A stretch of 64,000 nucleotides of DNA from Lachnospiraceae bacterium (GCA_017517305.1 JAFWZV010000003.1:1-64000), one strand, 5' to 3'. Positions 17,169 through 26,418 are shown, counted from the first letter of the stretch. Program-made: numbers and translations. Notes: generated by a model from the sequence alone, not told the origin.

Positions 17169-18233
17169 ATGAAAAGAATCGTTTTAACTGGTGGCGGAAC
17201 TGCCGGCCACGTTACACCTAATATGGCTATTATTCCTACACTTAAGGAAAAGGGCTACGACATACACTACATTGGTTCTCATGATGGAATTGAGAAAAAG
17301 CTTATAGAGGAGATGGATATTCCTTATCATCCTATATCCACTGGTAAGCTTAGAAGATACTTTGATGTTAAAAACTTTACAGATCCTTTTAGAGTAATTA
17401 AGGGATTTTCAGAAGCTAAGGCTCTTATGAAGGAGTTAAAGCCAGACGTGGTATTTTCTAAGGGAGGCTTTGTGGCAGTTCCAGTAGTGCTTGCTGCAAA
17501 ATCCAAGAAGATTCCTGCCATCATCCACGAGTCTGATATGACCCCTGGTCTGGCCAATAAAATCTGTATACCTAATGCATCTAAGATATGTTGCAACTTC
17601 CCTGAAACCTTAGAGAAGCTTCCTGAGGGAAAGGCTGTTGTTACAGGAACCCCTATTAGAAAGGAGCTTTTTGAGGGCGACGCAGCCTCTGCTATGGCCT
17701 TCTGTGGCTTTAAGGAGGTTAGACCAACTCTTCTTATAATCGGTGGAAGCACTGGAAGTGTTAGAGTAAATGAAGCTGTTTGGAGCTGCTTAGATGAACT
17801 CACTAAGAAATATAATATTATCCACCTATGTGGTAAGGATAAAACCAATGATGCATATAAGGATGTACCTAACTATGTTCAGTATGAGTACGTCAAGCAG
17901 GAGCTTAGTGGTATGCTTGCCTTAGCTGATGTGGTAATTTCAAGAGCTGGTGCTAATGCCATTTGCGAGTTACTTGCCCTTCGAAAGCCAAGCGTACTTA
18001 TTCCTCTGTCTCTTGAAGCTAGTCGTGGAGATCAAATCCTTAACGCTAGATCCTTTGACAAGAGTGGATATGCAAAGCTTTTAATGGAGGAGGATGTGAC
18101 TAACGCTTCTCTACTTGAATCCGTTAACTATGTATATGATAACAGAGACAACTACATTAAGGCTATGGAGCTTAGTGCCAAGACCGACTCCATCACCATG
18201 ATTGTGGACATGATTGAAGAGCTTGCGAAATAA
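17169..18233 (+). CDS. murG: UDP-N-acetylglucosamine--N-acetylmuramyl-pentapeptide transferase (lipid I to lipid II)
   Basis: The 354-aa glycosyltransferase adds GlcNAc to lipid I at the inner membrane face. Signatures are GGGTAGHVTPN near residues 7-17, FSKGGFVAVPVVLAA, the HESDMTPGLANK loop, GGSTGS in the C-terminal Rossmann half and RAGANAICE with the conserved UDP-GlcNAc-binding region ending SRGDQ. The start is the ATG at 17169 (GGAGG 5 bases upstream); the longer frame reads through the TSCPD gene in another frame. It stands outside a dcw cluster. Structured repeat copy 2 follows its stop at once. Confidence 0.93.
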   Translation: MKRIVLTGGGTAGHVTPNMAIIPTLKEKGYDIHYIGSHDGIEKKLIEEMDIPYHPISTGKLRRYFDVKNFTDPFRVIKGFSEAKALMKELKPDVVFSKGGFVAVPVVLAAKSKKIPAIIHESDMTPGLANKICIPNASKICCNFPETLEKLPEGKAVVTGTPIRKELFEGDAASAMAFCGFKEVRPTLLIIGGSTGSVRVNEAVWSCLDELTKKYNIIHLCGKDKTNDAYKDVPNYVQYEYVKQELSGMLALADVVISRAGANAICELLALRKPSVLIPLSLEASRGDQILNARSFDKSGYAKLLMEEDVTNASLLESVNYVYDNRDNYIKAMELSAKTDSITMIVDMIEELAK

Positions 18234-18390
18234 AAAATGAGGATGCAACAATTAAAGTAATGAGGATGTGCGATTTTAAAGTACTGGCCGGCCTGCCTAG
18301 GGTTCCCACCGCGCTGACACTTAAAACGGTCAGCTTAGTGGGACCCTGTCGCGGCCGGAATGTACATTGATGCGCACATCCTCATTTTTT
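18231..18390. repeat. Structured dispersed element, copy 2
   Basis: Outer arm AATGAGGATGTGCG (18259-18272) pairs with CGCACATCCTCATT (18373-18386), then TTTT. Inside are GTAC/GTAC (18281-18284, 18362-18365), GGCCG (18286-18290)/CGGCC (18352-18356), the conserved CCTGCCTAG block, inner helix GGGT-t-CCCA (18300-18308)/TGGGACCC (18339-18346), and GCTGAC (18313-18318)/GTCAGC (18329-18334). The 5' arm start ATGAGGATG is duplicated at 18237-18245, directly after the murG stop, giving two alternative pairing partners. On the plus strand it would end the murG transcript. Confidence 0.78.
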
Positions 18391-18411
18391 ATTCATTTTA
18401 TTATTTTATCA

Positions 18412-18427
18412 CTAGGCAGGTCGGCCG
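18412..18427 (-). repeat. Partial inverted copy of the structured element
   Basis: On the minus strand the sequence CGGCCGACCTGCCTAG reproduces the 5' clamp and conserved block of the repeat, then diverges with no hairpin core following. It lies 42 bases after the epimerase stop and faces copy 2, so it is a truncated or decayed copy. Confidence 0.6.
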
Positions 18428-18468
18428 ATACAGTACCTTGCACAGCCCATTTGCCTTAGTTTTTTGTA

Positions 18469-19518
18469 TTATCTGGTATCCTTCATATACTCAATAGTTC
18501 TTCGGAATGTTTCCTCTAAATCTACGCTAGCCTTCCACCCAATGGCTTCAAGCTTTGTAGTATCAAGAGCCACCTTAATGGTTGGACCATATCCAAGCTT
18601 TGTAACATCCTCTGCTATATCGAAGCACACCTTTATCTTTCCATCAGAAAGCTTGTCAGCCACCAGCTTAGCCATATCTGCTATGCTAATTCCTGTGGCA
18701 GGATTTGCTATATTGTAGGCTTCTGCTACATTTCCATCTAATAGGACACAAAGAATTCCTGTTACCGCATCACTGGTGTAGCAATAATTTCTATAGGTCT
18801 CTCCCTTGGTTTTAAGTATTATATCCTTTCCTTCTATAGCACTCTTTGCAAACTGTGCAAATACTCTATTGTCCGAATAATCTACACCTGCTCCAAAGGT
18901 TTGACAAAGTCTAACTATCTTAGCTGGCACTCCGTATTCAGAAGCATAGGACGCACAGAGGCATTCTGCCATTCTCTTGCCCTCTGAGTAGCTACTTCTA
19001 GGTGAAAGCTGGTCTATAAAACCATAGTCAGTTTCCTTAACAGACTTAAGATTAGGATCTGTAACTCCATATGCCTCTAAAGAGGATAAGTATACAAATC
19101 CACTTACCTTCTTCTCTCTGGCAAAATTAAGTATATTTGCAGTACTATTGATTCCTGTAAGAATTGTCTCCACTGCCTTCTCAACAAAATCCTTAGAGCT
19201 GGTCATACTTGCTCCATGAACTATGTAGTCCACATCACCCTCAATGCTGTATGGAGAGCACATATCTCCCACAACAGTAATTACATTTTCACTGCACTCG
19301 CCAAAAAGCTTATCAGCCTTCTTGGGATTTCTAGCCAGAGCATAAATCTTGATATTTGTTCCATATAGCTTGTTATGCTGATCTATTCCAAGAACTATCT
19401 GACTACCTATAAGTCCTGTAGCACCTGTTACAAATATACTTTTTCCTTCTAGTTTATCCCAAGCTACCATCTTAGAATTTGCAATATTGGTAATATCCTC
19501 TAACAAAATTTTATTCAT
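18469..19518 (-). CDS. NAD-dependent epimerase/dehydratase (extended SDR)
   Basis: The 349-aa enzyme has the Rossmann motif VTGATGLIGSQIV near residues 25-37, DYIVHGASMTSS, and the catalytic SYSEGKRMAE (Tyr-x3-Lys) typical of nucleotide-sugar epimerases/dehydratases. It ends the glycan operon, just after the cytidylyltransferase gene, and may act on the CDP- or NDP-activated product of that enzyme. The start is the ATG at 19518 with GGAG 7 bases upstream; an earlier in-frame start would overlap the upstream gene. Confidence 0.82.
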   Translation of the reverse strand: MNKILLEDITNIANSKMVAWDKLEGKSIFVTGATGLIGSQIVLGIDQHNKLYGTNIKIYALARNPKKADKLFGECSENVITVVGDMCSPYSIEGDVDYIVHGASMTSSKDFVEKAVETILTGINSTANILNFAREKKVSGFVYLSSLEAYGVTDPNLKSVKETDYGFIDQLSPRSSYSEGKRMAECLCASYASEYGVPAKIVRLCQTFGAGVDYSDNRVFAQFAKSAIEGKDIILKTKGETYRNYCYTSDAVTGILCVLLDGNVAEAYNIANPATGISIADMAKLVADKLSDGKIKVCFDIAEDVTKLGYGPTIKVALDTTKLEAIGWKASVDLEETFRRTIEYMKDTR

Positions 19519-19546
19519 AGATACTCTCCTTCTTCCAACCAAATTT

Positions 19547-20266
19547 CTACAAACCAAATATCTGTGAATTTTCCATAGCATCTGTTAATGCTCTAAATAT
19601 ATAGAAATCCGTTGGTGTTGTAATCTTAATATTTTCCGAACCTCCTGCAACTGTATAAAGGGCATAACCGTAATCACTCATCATAGTTGCTGAATCAATC
19701 TTGTTATGAATTCCCTCTTCTCTAGCCTTCATATGAGCTCCATAAATATCCTTTAGGAAAAAGCTCTGTGGAGCTTTGGCAGTACAACATTTATCTCGAT
19801 TTACACTCTTGTATACTCTATTATCATTCTCTGTCAGCATTACTGTTTCTATAACTGGTGTTACCGTAATAGCAGAGCCATGCTCCTTTACGGACTGAAT
19901 ATTATCACTTATAAGCTTCTCATTAATAAGAGGTCTAACACCATCATGGATTAATACTACCGAATCCTCAGGACAATCCTTATGAATAGCCTCCAAGCCA
20001 TTAAATATTGAATCCTGACCAGTGTCCCCTCCTGGAACAATCCATTTTACCTTAGATATATCATGCTTTTTGAGAACCTTCTTAAGATAATCTATCCAGT
20101 CTGCAATACATACCACTGCTATTGCATCTATCTCAGGATGTCTCTCAAAATGCTCTAGGGTATATATTATTATCTCCTTGCCATGAAGCTGTAAAAACTG
20201 CTTTGGTCTGGACTTTGTATTCATTCTTGTTCCTGAACCACCTGCAAATATAAGTGCTACATTCAT
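19547..20266 (-). CDS. IspD/TarI-like cytidylyltransferase
   Basis: The 239-aa enzyme shows the family's CTP-binding AGGSGTRMNTKSRPKQFLQL (residues 8-27), HDGVRPL and TDFYIFRAL motifs. The family includes IspD (isoprenoid synthesis) and TarI (CDP-ribitol for teichoic acids). Location in a glycan operon next to LicD genes favours a TarI-like role in making a CDP-polyol or similar donor. Its ATG immediately follows the flippase stop codon. Whether it also serves as the cell's IspD cannot be decided here. Confidence 0.8.
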   Translation of the reverse strand: MNVALIFAGGSGTRMNTKSRPKQFLQLHGKEIIIYTLEHFERHPEIDAIAVVCIADWIDYLKKVLKKHDISKVKWIVPGGDTGQDSIFNGLEAIHKDCPEDSVVLIHDGVRPLINEKLISDNIQSVKEHGSAITVTPVIETVMLTENDNRVYKSVNRDKCCTAKAPQSFFLKDIYGAHMKAREEGIHNKIDSATMMSDYGYALYTVAGGSENIKITTPTDFYIFRALTDAMENSQIFGL

Positions 20267-21718
20267 CTATGCCTTACCTCCCTTTCTCTTGGCTAAAGCC
20301 TGTGATATACCTTCCCTCACAAGCTGATTTTTCACAACAAACAGCATAGCAAAATAACTTACTATTCCGCCTAATACCGTAACTAAAATTACCATTAAAT
20401 CTGATACGCCAGTACTCTCTATAGCAAAGTATATCCCCACCATAGGAATGCTTGCAAGTACACTTTGAAGCAGCTGTCCCACTAGCTTACCCATATCAAA
20501 TATTTTTCTTGCCAATATACAGGACATTATGAATATTGCAGCTTCTGCCGTACAAGTACTTACAGCGGCACCCTCTTTACCAAATAATGGTATTGTAATA
20601 GAATTCATTATCAAATTAACAACGGCTCCCACTATTACAACACTTGAAGCCCATCTGTCCTTTCTATGAACAATAAAAAGCTGGTTAACCAAAAATCCAT
20701 TCATAGACGCAATAACTACATCTATAAGAAGTAGCTGTAATGCCAAGCTTGCAGGACCATATTCTTTTCCTGCAAATAATATAAGCACTCTCTTGCTTAA
20801 GAAAAATATACCTATAGCACAAGGTATGCTTAGCATCAATATTAGCTTGGCAGTAATCTCATTAAGCTTATCTGCCTCCTTTGGCTCAGTCTTCATACAA
20901 TATGCCACCCTAGGTGTCATAACCACTCTAAGAGATGCGAATATGGATACCAATACATTTATAATCTTAATTGCAGCTCCATATAAACCTATCTCCGCGT
21001 CATCCCCTACTATATATCCAAGCATGGTTTTATCCATAATCAAATATATTGATGAAGCCACGTTCATAAGAAATATATAGCACATAGGCTTTATATGAGT
21101 TGTCATATTCTTACTAAAAGATAGCTTAAGCTTAATATATTTTCTAGAACGAACTATGTTCATTATATTTGAGCCAACGCTGGATAATATAAGAACAAAG
21201 GCATATGTTACATAGTCACTGTAATCCTTCACGCAAGTAAACAATACAATCACAGCCACAATCTGGAATACAAAGGATCTAATGGTTATGTATTTGTAAT
21301 CCTCATATATATTAAATACCCATTCCATGCCAAAGGCTGTAAGAATTATAATGGTGGAAAACACCAGCATTAACTTTCTATATCCGTCAAATACAGGAAG
21401 TAGCAAGGCAAGACCAAACAAGGCATAGGCAATGACTACCATAACAAAATTAATGGCTAGAATTTCTCCCACGAAGGTGTTCATCCTCTTTTTGTCATCA
21501 CGAAATCTTGAGCCCTCTCTAATGGCGTAGCTACTTATTCCGAAAGCTGCAATTAAGGAAAAGTAAGAAATATTTGCATGAGCAAAATCCACTTTACCTA
21601 TATACTCAGGACCTAATATTCTAGTAGCGTATGGAAAAGTAATGAGAGGAAATACTACTCCCATTAATGTCTTCATAAGATTAAATATAAAATTTACTCC
21701 CAAGGATTTCTTTTCCAT
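20267..21718 (-). CDS. Wzx-type polysaccharide flippase (MOP superfamily)
   Basis: The approximately 483-aa protein is nearly all hydrophobic helices (about 13-14), starting MEKKSLGVNFIFNLM with the FPLITFPYATRILGPEYIGK block typical of O-antigen/teichuronic flippases. Such proteins flip undecaprenyl-linked glycan units to the outer membrane leaflet face. The start at 21718 follows GGAG by 12 bases, longer than ideal; TTG codons further up overlap the site. It lies inside the surface-glycan operon, giving the export step. Confidence 0.87.
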   Translation of the reverse strand: MEKKSLGVNFIFNLMKTLMGVVFPLITFPYATRILGPEYIGKVDFAHANISYFSLIAAFGISSYAIREGSRFRDDKKRMNTFVGEILAINFVMVVIAYALFGLALLLPVFDGYRKLMLVFSTIIILTAFGMEWVFNIYEDYKYITIRSFVFQIVAVIVLFTCVKDYSDYVTYAFVLILSSVGSNIMNIVRSRKYIKLKLSFSKNMTTHIKPMCYIFLMNVASSIYLIMDKTMLGYIVGDDAEIGLYGAAIKIINVLVSIFASLRVVMTPRVAYCMKTEPKEADKLNEITAKLILMLSIPCAIGIFFLSKRVLILFAGKEYGPASLALQLLLIDVVIASMNGFLVNQLFIVHRKDRWASSVVIVGAVVNLIMNSITIPLFGKEGAAVSTCTAEAAIFIMSCILARKIFDMGKLVGQLLQSVLASIPMVGIYFAIESTGVSDLMVILVTVLGGIVSYFAMLFVVKNQLVREGISQALAKRKGGKA

Positions 21719-21754
21719 TATTTCAACTATCTCCAACAACTATTTTTTAATTTA

Positions 21755-22609
21755 CTATTTCATGTCTTCCTCAAATTTTAAGCTGTAAGGAAAGTGATTT
21801 TTCCTCTTATCTTCTGGTGGTAATTGCATATAATCTCCATACATACCTGTCAGATTCTCATGCATACTTCTTGGGAAGTTAAGCATTATATCCTCAAATG
21901 GTAGCTTCTGCAACGGATATATATCTGACACCTTGTATATATTCATATATGGTGTTGTATCACACAGAAAATCAAGTCTCTCAGTCTTCTCATAATGGTT
22001 ATATCTTGTGCTTGCCTCTAAGCATTTTTTGTATAACCATTTCTTAGATATTCTACATAAAACCATTAAGAAATGTACCACTCCACAGGCTGCGTGCACT
22101 AAGGTTTTCTTGAAACCCTTAAAGCCTAACACTGGAAATGGTATGCTTCTAAGTATAAGCAGCTTACTCCAAAACCAAGCATCCCTGGCCTGCTTCTTAA
22201 ATTCCTTAGGATCATCACTTATCTTGTCAAAAGGATATACATCTAAGAATATTCCCAGATGACATTTAATATTCTTCAGTGCCTCCTCACGAAACTCTGA
22301 ATTTTTAAGCATAATTCTTGTGGTCATAAGAGGATAATTACTGTCATATTCTGTACTCATAATAATATACTTGTCATCTAATTCAGTCTTTGCATATTCC
22401 AAAAACTTATTATAATCCTCTCTTGGAATAGCCACATCAATATCATCATCCCAAGGAATAAAGCCCTGATGTCTAAGTGCACCTATTCCTGTTCCTGCTA
22501 TTCCAAAATAGTCAAGCCCATGACGGTCACATATATCCATAAAATCCTTCAATATACTAAGCTCTGCCTGTTGTACTCTCTTTAGTGTTTCATTATCGTA
22601 TTCTCTCAT
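21755..22609 (-). CDS. LicD-family phosphotransferase 1
   Basis: The 284-aa protein has the LicD signature: GIAGTGIGALRHQGFIPWDDDIDVA near residues 37-61, where the aspartates bind metal, and a conserved C-terminal YPLQKLPFEDIML block. LicD enzymes transfer phosphocholine, phosphoribitol, phosphoglycerol or similar groups from a CDP-linked donor to glycans. It neighbours a second, clearly homologous LicD gene, a tandem duplication with divergence. Confidence 0.9.
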   Translation of the reverse strand: MREYDNETLKRVQQAELSILKDFMDICDRHGLDYFGIAGTGIGALRHQGFIPWDDDIDVAIPREDYNKFLEYAKTELDDKYIIMSTEYDSNYPLMTTRIMLKNSEFREEALKNIKCHLGIFLDVYPFDKISDDPKEFKKQARDAWFWSKLLILRSIPFPVLGFKGFKKTLVHAACGVVHFLMVLCRISKKWLYKKCLEASTRYNHYEKTERLDFLCDTTPYMNIYKVSDIYPLQKLPFEDIMLNFPRSMHENLTGMYGDYMQLPPEDKRKNHFPYSLKFEEDMK

Positions 22610-22629
22610 ATATCACCTCTGCATCTCGC

Positions 22630-23502
22630 CTAAGCTTCCGGTCCAAAATCTAATTCCTTTGGACAATGATTTGTCCTCTTATTCTCTGGTGGTATCTCCA
22701 TGTAATTTCCCATATGTCTCTTAAGCTGTGCCTCATACTTATTAAGCATCTTCATAGTTGTGTTCTCATAAGGAAGCTCAACCATAGGATAAATTTCATC
22801 CTCCTTAACCCACATAAATGATGCTCCCGGGTCGCACAGTGCTGTATAGGTATTTGTCTTTCCATAATAGCTTGTGGCATATTTAATGTACTTTTTGTAA
22901 ATTCTTTCGTTTCCATTTGGCACAAGCAATAAAAATAATCTTAAAATTCCACTTATAATGTTCTTAAGCTTCTTACTGAAATCTCCACCCTTAACCAGCT
23001 TGAAAAAATTAACATTTCTGATGACATAAAGTAGCTTATAGAAATTTGTTTTCTTAATAATTTTCATGGCCTCATCCATATCATCAGGTATGTTTTCATA
23101 TATAAATATATCTAAAAATATACCTGTCTTAAGCCCTGCTGCCCATGCAGTTTCTGTAACCAGCTTGGTTCCTTTTTTAACCATAGCCGGTTGAAGATTA
23201 TAATACTTATGTTCCATATCCGGACCCATAAACTCATACCTATCCTTAAGTTCTTCAGGTCCGAACTTCATGAATTTCTCATAATCCTTCCTAAGCATAG
23301 CAATATCTATATCATCATCCCAGGGTATAAAACCCTGATGTCTTACCACTCCAATAGCAGTTCCTGCAATGGCAAAATAATTAATATTGTGCTTTTCACA
23401 AACCATCTTAAAGTCTGCCAGCATATCAAGCTGTGTTTTATGTAATTTTTCTAAAATTTCCGGCTGGTATTCACCATAGGAACCATATACTTTATGTGCC
23501 AT
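22630..23502 (-). CDS. LicD-family phosphotransferase 2
   Basis: This 290-aa paralogue of the next gene carries AIAGTAIGVVRHQGFIPWDDDIDIA and C-terminal YPMVELPYENTTMKM. Both copies keep the catalytic WDDDID, so both are probably active, perhaps on different acceptor positions or donors. It follows the nucleotidyltransferase gene by 10 bases. Confidence 0.9.
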   Translation of the reverse strand: MAHKVYGSYGEYQPEILEKLHKTQLDMLADFKMVCEKHNINYFAIAGTAIGVVRHQGFIPWDDDIDIAMLRKDYEKFMKFGPEELKDRYEFMGPDMEHKYYNLQPAMVKKGTKLVTETAWAAGLKTGIFLDIFIYENIPDDMDEAMKIIKKTNFYKLLYVIRNVNFFKLVKGGDFSKKLKNIISGILRLFLLLVPNGNERIYKKYIKYATSYYGKTNTYTALCDPGASFMWVKEDEIYPMVELPYENTTMKMLNKYEAQLKRHMGNYMEIPPENKRTNHCPKELDFGPEA

Positions 23503-23512
23503 ATTATCTACC

Positions 23513-24214
23513 CTAATTCGTCTCCACGTATTCTATAATTCTATGATAATCCTCTATAAAATCTATCTCTGACCAGAAGGTTCCACTAATATCAAGTACA
23601 TTAATATCCTTCTCCCCAATAAAGCTATACAATACATTTTCCCACCAGATACCATGCTGCTGGCCACCTACTAGCTTATCAAGTCGCTTAACAAAGCTTT
23701 CTACAAAGTCCTTCTTTATGTATGCTATACCCACATACTCAGAATTTCTCTCCTCCCTCTCAAGCTCCTTGCCATATTTCTTTAATATACCATCTTCAAC
23801 ATAGAAGAAATAATCTCCATCATCAGCTCTATTGTAATCTGCAAGCATTACGTTATCCTTATCAGTGGCAACCACCTTGTCAAATATTTCCTGAGACCAA
23901 AAAACATCTGCATTTGCAATTATGGTATCCTCATCACCAAAGTACTCCTTAGCTAGCCATAGAGAACCTATACTGTTGGTAATATCAAAAAATGGATTAT
24001 AAACTATATTTACATCTAAATCCGCAAGCACCTTTCTCACGTGCTCCTGCTTGTAGCCCACTATAATAGTAACCTCTACGTCGTTACCTAAAAGCATCTC
24101 CACAGTTCTTCTTATAAGTGGTTTTCCTCCTATATCCAATGTACACTTTGGAATCTTGGGAATACTTTTACTTATTCTCGTTCCTCTTCCTGCTGCCAAC
24201 AAAAATGCCTTCAT
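23513..24214 (-). CDS. LicC/PntC-like nucleotidyltransferase
   Basis: The 233-aa enzyme begins MKAFLLAAGRGTRIS, followed by PKIPKCTLDIGGKPLI, the sugar-1-P/choline-P nucleotidyltransferase fold, with NADVFW near residue 100. LicC makes CDP-choline; PntC-type relatives activate 2-aminoethylphosphonate. It overlaps the upstream aminotransferase gene by one base and precedes two LicD genes. No choline kinase or choline transporter is in the window, so the activated group is more likely the product of the aminotransferase. Confidence 0.8.
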   Translation of the reverse strand: MKAFLLAAGRGTRISKSIPKIPKCTLDIGGKPLIRRTVEMLLGNDVEVTIIVGYKQEHVRKVLADLDVNIVYNPFFDITNSIGSLWLAKEYFGDEDTIIANADVFWSQEIFDKVVATDKDNVMLADYNRADDGDYFFYVEDGILKKYGKELEREERNSEYVGIAYIKKDFVESFVKRLDKLVGGQQHGIWWENVLYSFIGEKDINVLDISGTFWSEIDFIEDYHRIIEYVETN

Positions 24215-25275
24215 TAGCCAAGCACCTCCTTAAGCTCTTTAATAAGCTCCTCATACTCTGATACTGTCTTACAACCTAAGTGTCCTACTCTCAACACTCT
24301 TTTTCCTACCTCTCCACCACTTGGAGTAAGCATTTTACCATATTTGTCCTTCATAATTCGGAACACCTCTAGGGCATTACCCTCTGGAAATTCTATGGTT
24401 GTAAGAGCATTTGACTTTGGATATTTCACCACAGGAATATTAGCCTTAACACACATAGCTCTAAAGGCTTCTGCCAACCTCCTATGATGCTCTATCTCAG
24501 AATTTATGCCTCTTTTGCTAATATCCTCAAGTCTTTGCTGTAGCTGATATACTATACCAACTGCAGGTGTAAATGGTGTCTGTCCTCGCTCCATATTAAG
24601 AAGACAATCCTTAAAATCAAAATACATACATTTTGTAGGGATTTGTTCAACCCTCTCCTTAAGTATTCTAGGGGACAAGGCCACGAAGGAAAGTCCTGGT
24701 GGAAGGGCTAAGGCCTTCTGAGATGCAGTTATTACCACATCCATTCTTGACTCCTCCATATTAAGCTCATCTGCAAGAAATGAACTAATAGCATCAACTA
24801 TATAATACATGTTATTCTTCCTACAAAACTCACCCAGCATTCTATAATCATATAGCTGTCCTACTGATGTCTCATGAATATTTACTAAAAGTGCTGTGTA
24901 GCCCTTTCCCTCATAAGCGTCTAATCTTTCCTTGGTTAAAGCTTCTCCAAATTCAAGTACTAGGCTGTCATAAGGAATTTGGTGAAGCTCACATATCTGT
25001 GCAAATCTCTTGCCAAAGCTTCCACCCTCTATAACTAACACCTTGTCCTTCCCATCCAAAACATTCAGCACTGAAGCCTCCATAGCTCCTGTTCCTGATG
25101 CAGTAAGTGTTATCAAGCGGGAATCTGTAGGTGCACCTAATAAATCCAAGAATTTGTCTTGAATATGAAACATCACCTGTGAAAACTCATCTGTTCTAAA
25201 ATATGGAATTGGCTGTCCTCCTATGTTGAGAGTCTCCTCATACATATCTACCGGACCAACTGTAAATAACTTCAT
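24214..25275 (-). CDS. Class V aminotransferase (2-aminoethylphosphonate/alanine-glyoxylate type)
   Basis: The 353-aa PLP enzyme starts MKLFTVGPVDMYEETL, with TASGTGAMEA, NIHETSVGQLYD, DAISSFLADE and the PLP-lysine loop ITASQKALALPPGLSF. It belongs to the fold that includes 2-aminoethylphosphonate:pyruvate, alanine:glyoxylate and serine:pyruvate aminotransferases. The substrate cannot be read from sequence. One-base overlap with the CTP-transferase gene implies the aminated product is activated next and transferred by LicD. Confidence 0.8.
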   Translation of the reverse strand: MKLFTVGPVDMYEETLNIGGQPIPYFRTDEFSQVMFHIQDKFLDLLGAPTDSRLITLTASGTGAMEASVLNVLDGKDKVLVIEGGSFGKRFAQICELHQIPYDSLVLEFGEALTKERLDAYEGKGYTALLVNIHETSVGQLYDYRMLGEFCRKNNMYYIVDAISSFLADELNMEESRMDVVITASQKALALPPGLSFVALSPRILKERVEQIPTKCMYFDFKDCLLNMERGQTPFTPAVGIVYQLQQRLEDISKRGINSEIEHHRRLAEAFRAMCVKANIPVVKYPKSNALTTIEFPEGNALEVFRIMKDKYGKMLTPSGGEVGKRVLRVGHLGCKTVSEYEELIKELKEVLG

Positions 25276-25290
25276 AATTACACTTACCTC

Positions 25291-26340
25291 TTATTTTACC
25301 TTCTTGAATCTAAACTTAGCTAAAATAGCCGTACCCTTATCTAACACAAATAACAATGTCTTATATCTCCTATCGTAGAAAAGCTTCATAGTCAGATACA
25401 TTCTATAGTTTCTCTTCTTTATAGTCTTGGCTGTCCTCTTAGAAAGCTTCTGATCAAATATAGGATGATTTCTCACCATATCTAACTGCTGACATTTTTC
25501 CTTAAGTGTGAGATCACAATTTTTAATACTCATATAATCCACAATTGAATGAATATAGGAATTGGTCAAAAATACATTTTTAACCACATTATTTACCTTA
25601 CCCTCACAAGGTCCCTGCATAAATTCATACTCAAGCTGTATATTAATCATATTTTTATCTATAAATTCTCTCTTAAAGGATCTAGAAGTACTATGACTTT
25701 CTCTCTGAGTCCATGAGTAGTAAGCCTTACTATTAAAACCTAATCTTTGACAATGCTTTAAAAACTTTAGATTAAAGTTAAAATCCTCCCAGCCAGATTT
25801 AAAGGTTTCATCAAAGCATATACCCTGCTCCGTAATTATACTCCTTCTATATAAGCCCGTCCACACAGTATCCTCTCTACGAATATTGTCATAGTGCTTA
25901 TAAAATTCATCCTTCTCTATAAATATATCTCTAAGAGGAGTAACACTCTCCCAAATCTTACCATTATCCTTCTCTAATCTCTTAATCTTTGCATATCTCA
26001 AAAGGTCAACATTATTTTCCTTAGCTAGTGTGTAGTTATCCTTAATCAAATCCGGCAAATACTCATCATCATTATCGCAAAAGCCTACATATTCTCCTGT
26101 AGCAGCTCTAAGTCCTGCATTTCTAGCTGAGCATATACCACCATTTTCCTTGTGGATAACCTTTACCTTGTCATATTTTTCTGCGTACTCATCACATATT
26201 TTACCACTGTTATCCGGACTACCATCATCAACTAATATCAATTCAAAATCATCAAAATCCTGGCCTACTACACTATCTACAGCCTTCCTTAGATATTTCT
26301 CTGAATTATATACTGGCATTATTATACTAACCTTCATCAT
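25291..26340 (-). CDS. Family 2 glycosyltransferase
   Basis: The 349-aa protein begins MMKVSIIMPVYNSEKYL and carries the GT-A motifs LVDDGSPDNSG, HKENGGICSARN and FCDNDDEYLP, then a basic C-terminal part. It extends the repeat-unit glycan on its lipid carrier in the cytoplasm. It is the first gene of the eight-gene glycan operon. The start is the ATG at 26340, 6 bases after GAGG; the longer frame runs into the terminator of the previous gene. Confidence 0.88.
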   Translation of the reverse strand: MMKVSIIMPVYNSEKYLRKAVDSVVGQDFDDFELILVDDGSPDNSGKICDEYAEKYDKVKVIHKENGGICSARNAGLRAATGEYVGFCDNDDEYLPDLIKDNYTLAKENNVDLLRYAKIKRLEKDNGKIWESVTPLRDIFIEKDEFYKHYDNIRREDTVWTGLYRRSIITEQGICFDETFKSGWEDFNFNLKFLKHCQRLGFNSKAYYSWTQRESHSTSRSFKREFIDKNMINIQLEYEFMQGPCEGKVNNVVKNVFLTNSYIHSIVDYMSIKNCDLTLKEKCQQLDMVRNHPIFDQKLSKRTAKTIKKRNYRMYLTMKLFYDRRYKTLLFVLDKGTAILAKFRFKKVK

Positions 26341-26360
26341 AGACTTCCTCTGTTTTCTAC

Positions 26361-26388
26361 ATAATAAATATAAACCTAATAAATGCAA
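26361..26388 (-). promoter_or_regulatory. Candidate promoter of the surface-glycan operon
   Basis: On the minus strand TTGCAT (26383-26388) is followed after 16 bases by TATTAT (26361-26366), squeezed between the preceding terminator and the first gene. Confidence 0.4.
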
Positions 26389-26418
26389 AAGCTGTTACGG
26401 TATACCGTAACAGCTTTT
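26387..26418. terminator. Perfect palindromic terminator
   Basis: AAAAGCTGTTACGGTA is followed directly by its complement, a loopless 16-bp palindrome flanked by A- and T-runs. It ends the HD-domain gene transcript on the minus strand and could work in both directions. Confidence 0.8.
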
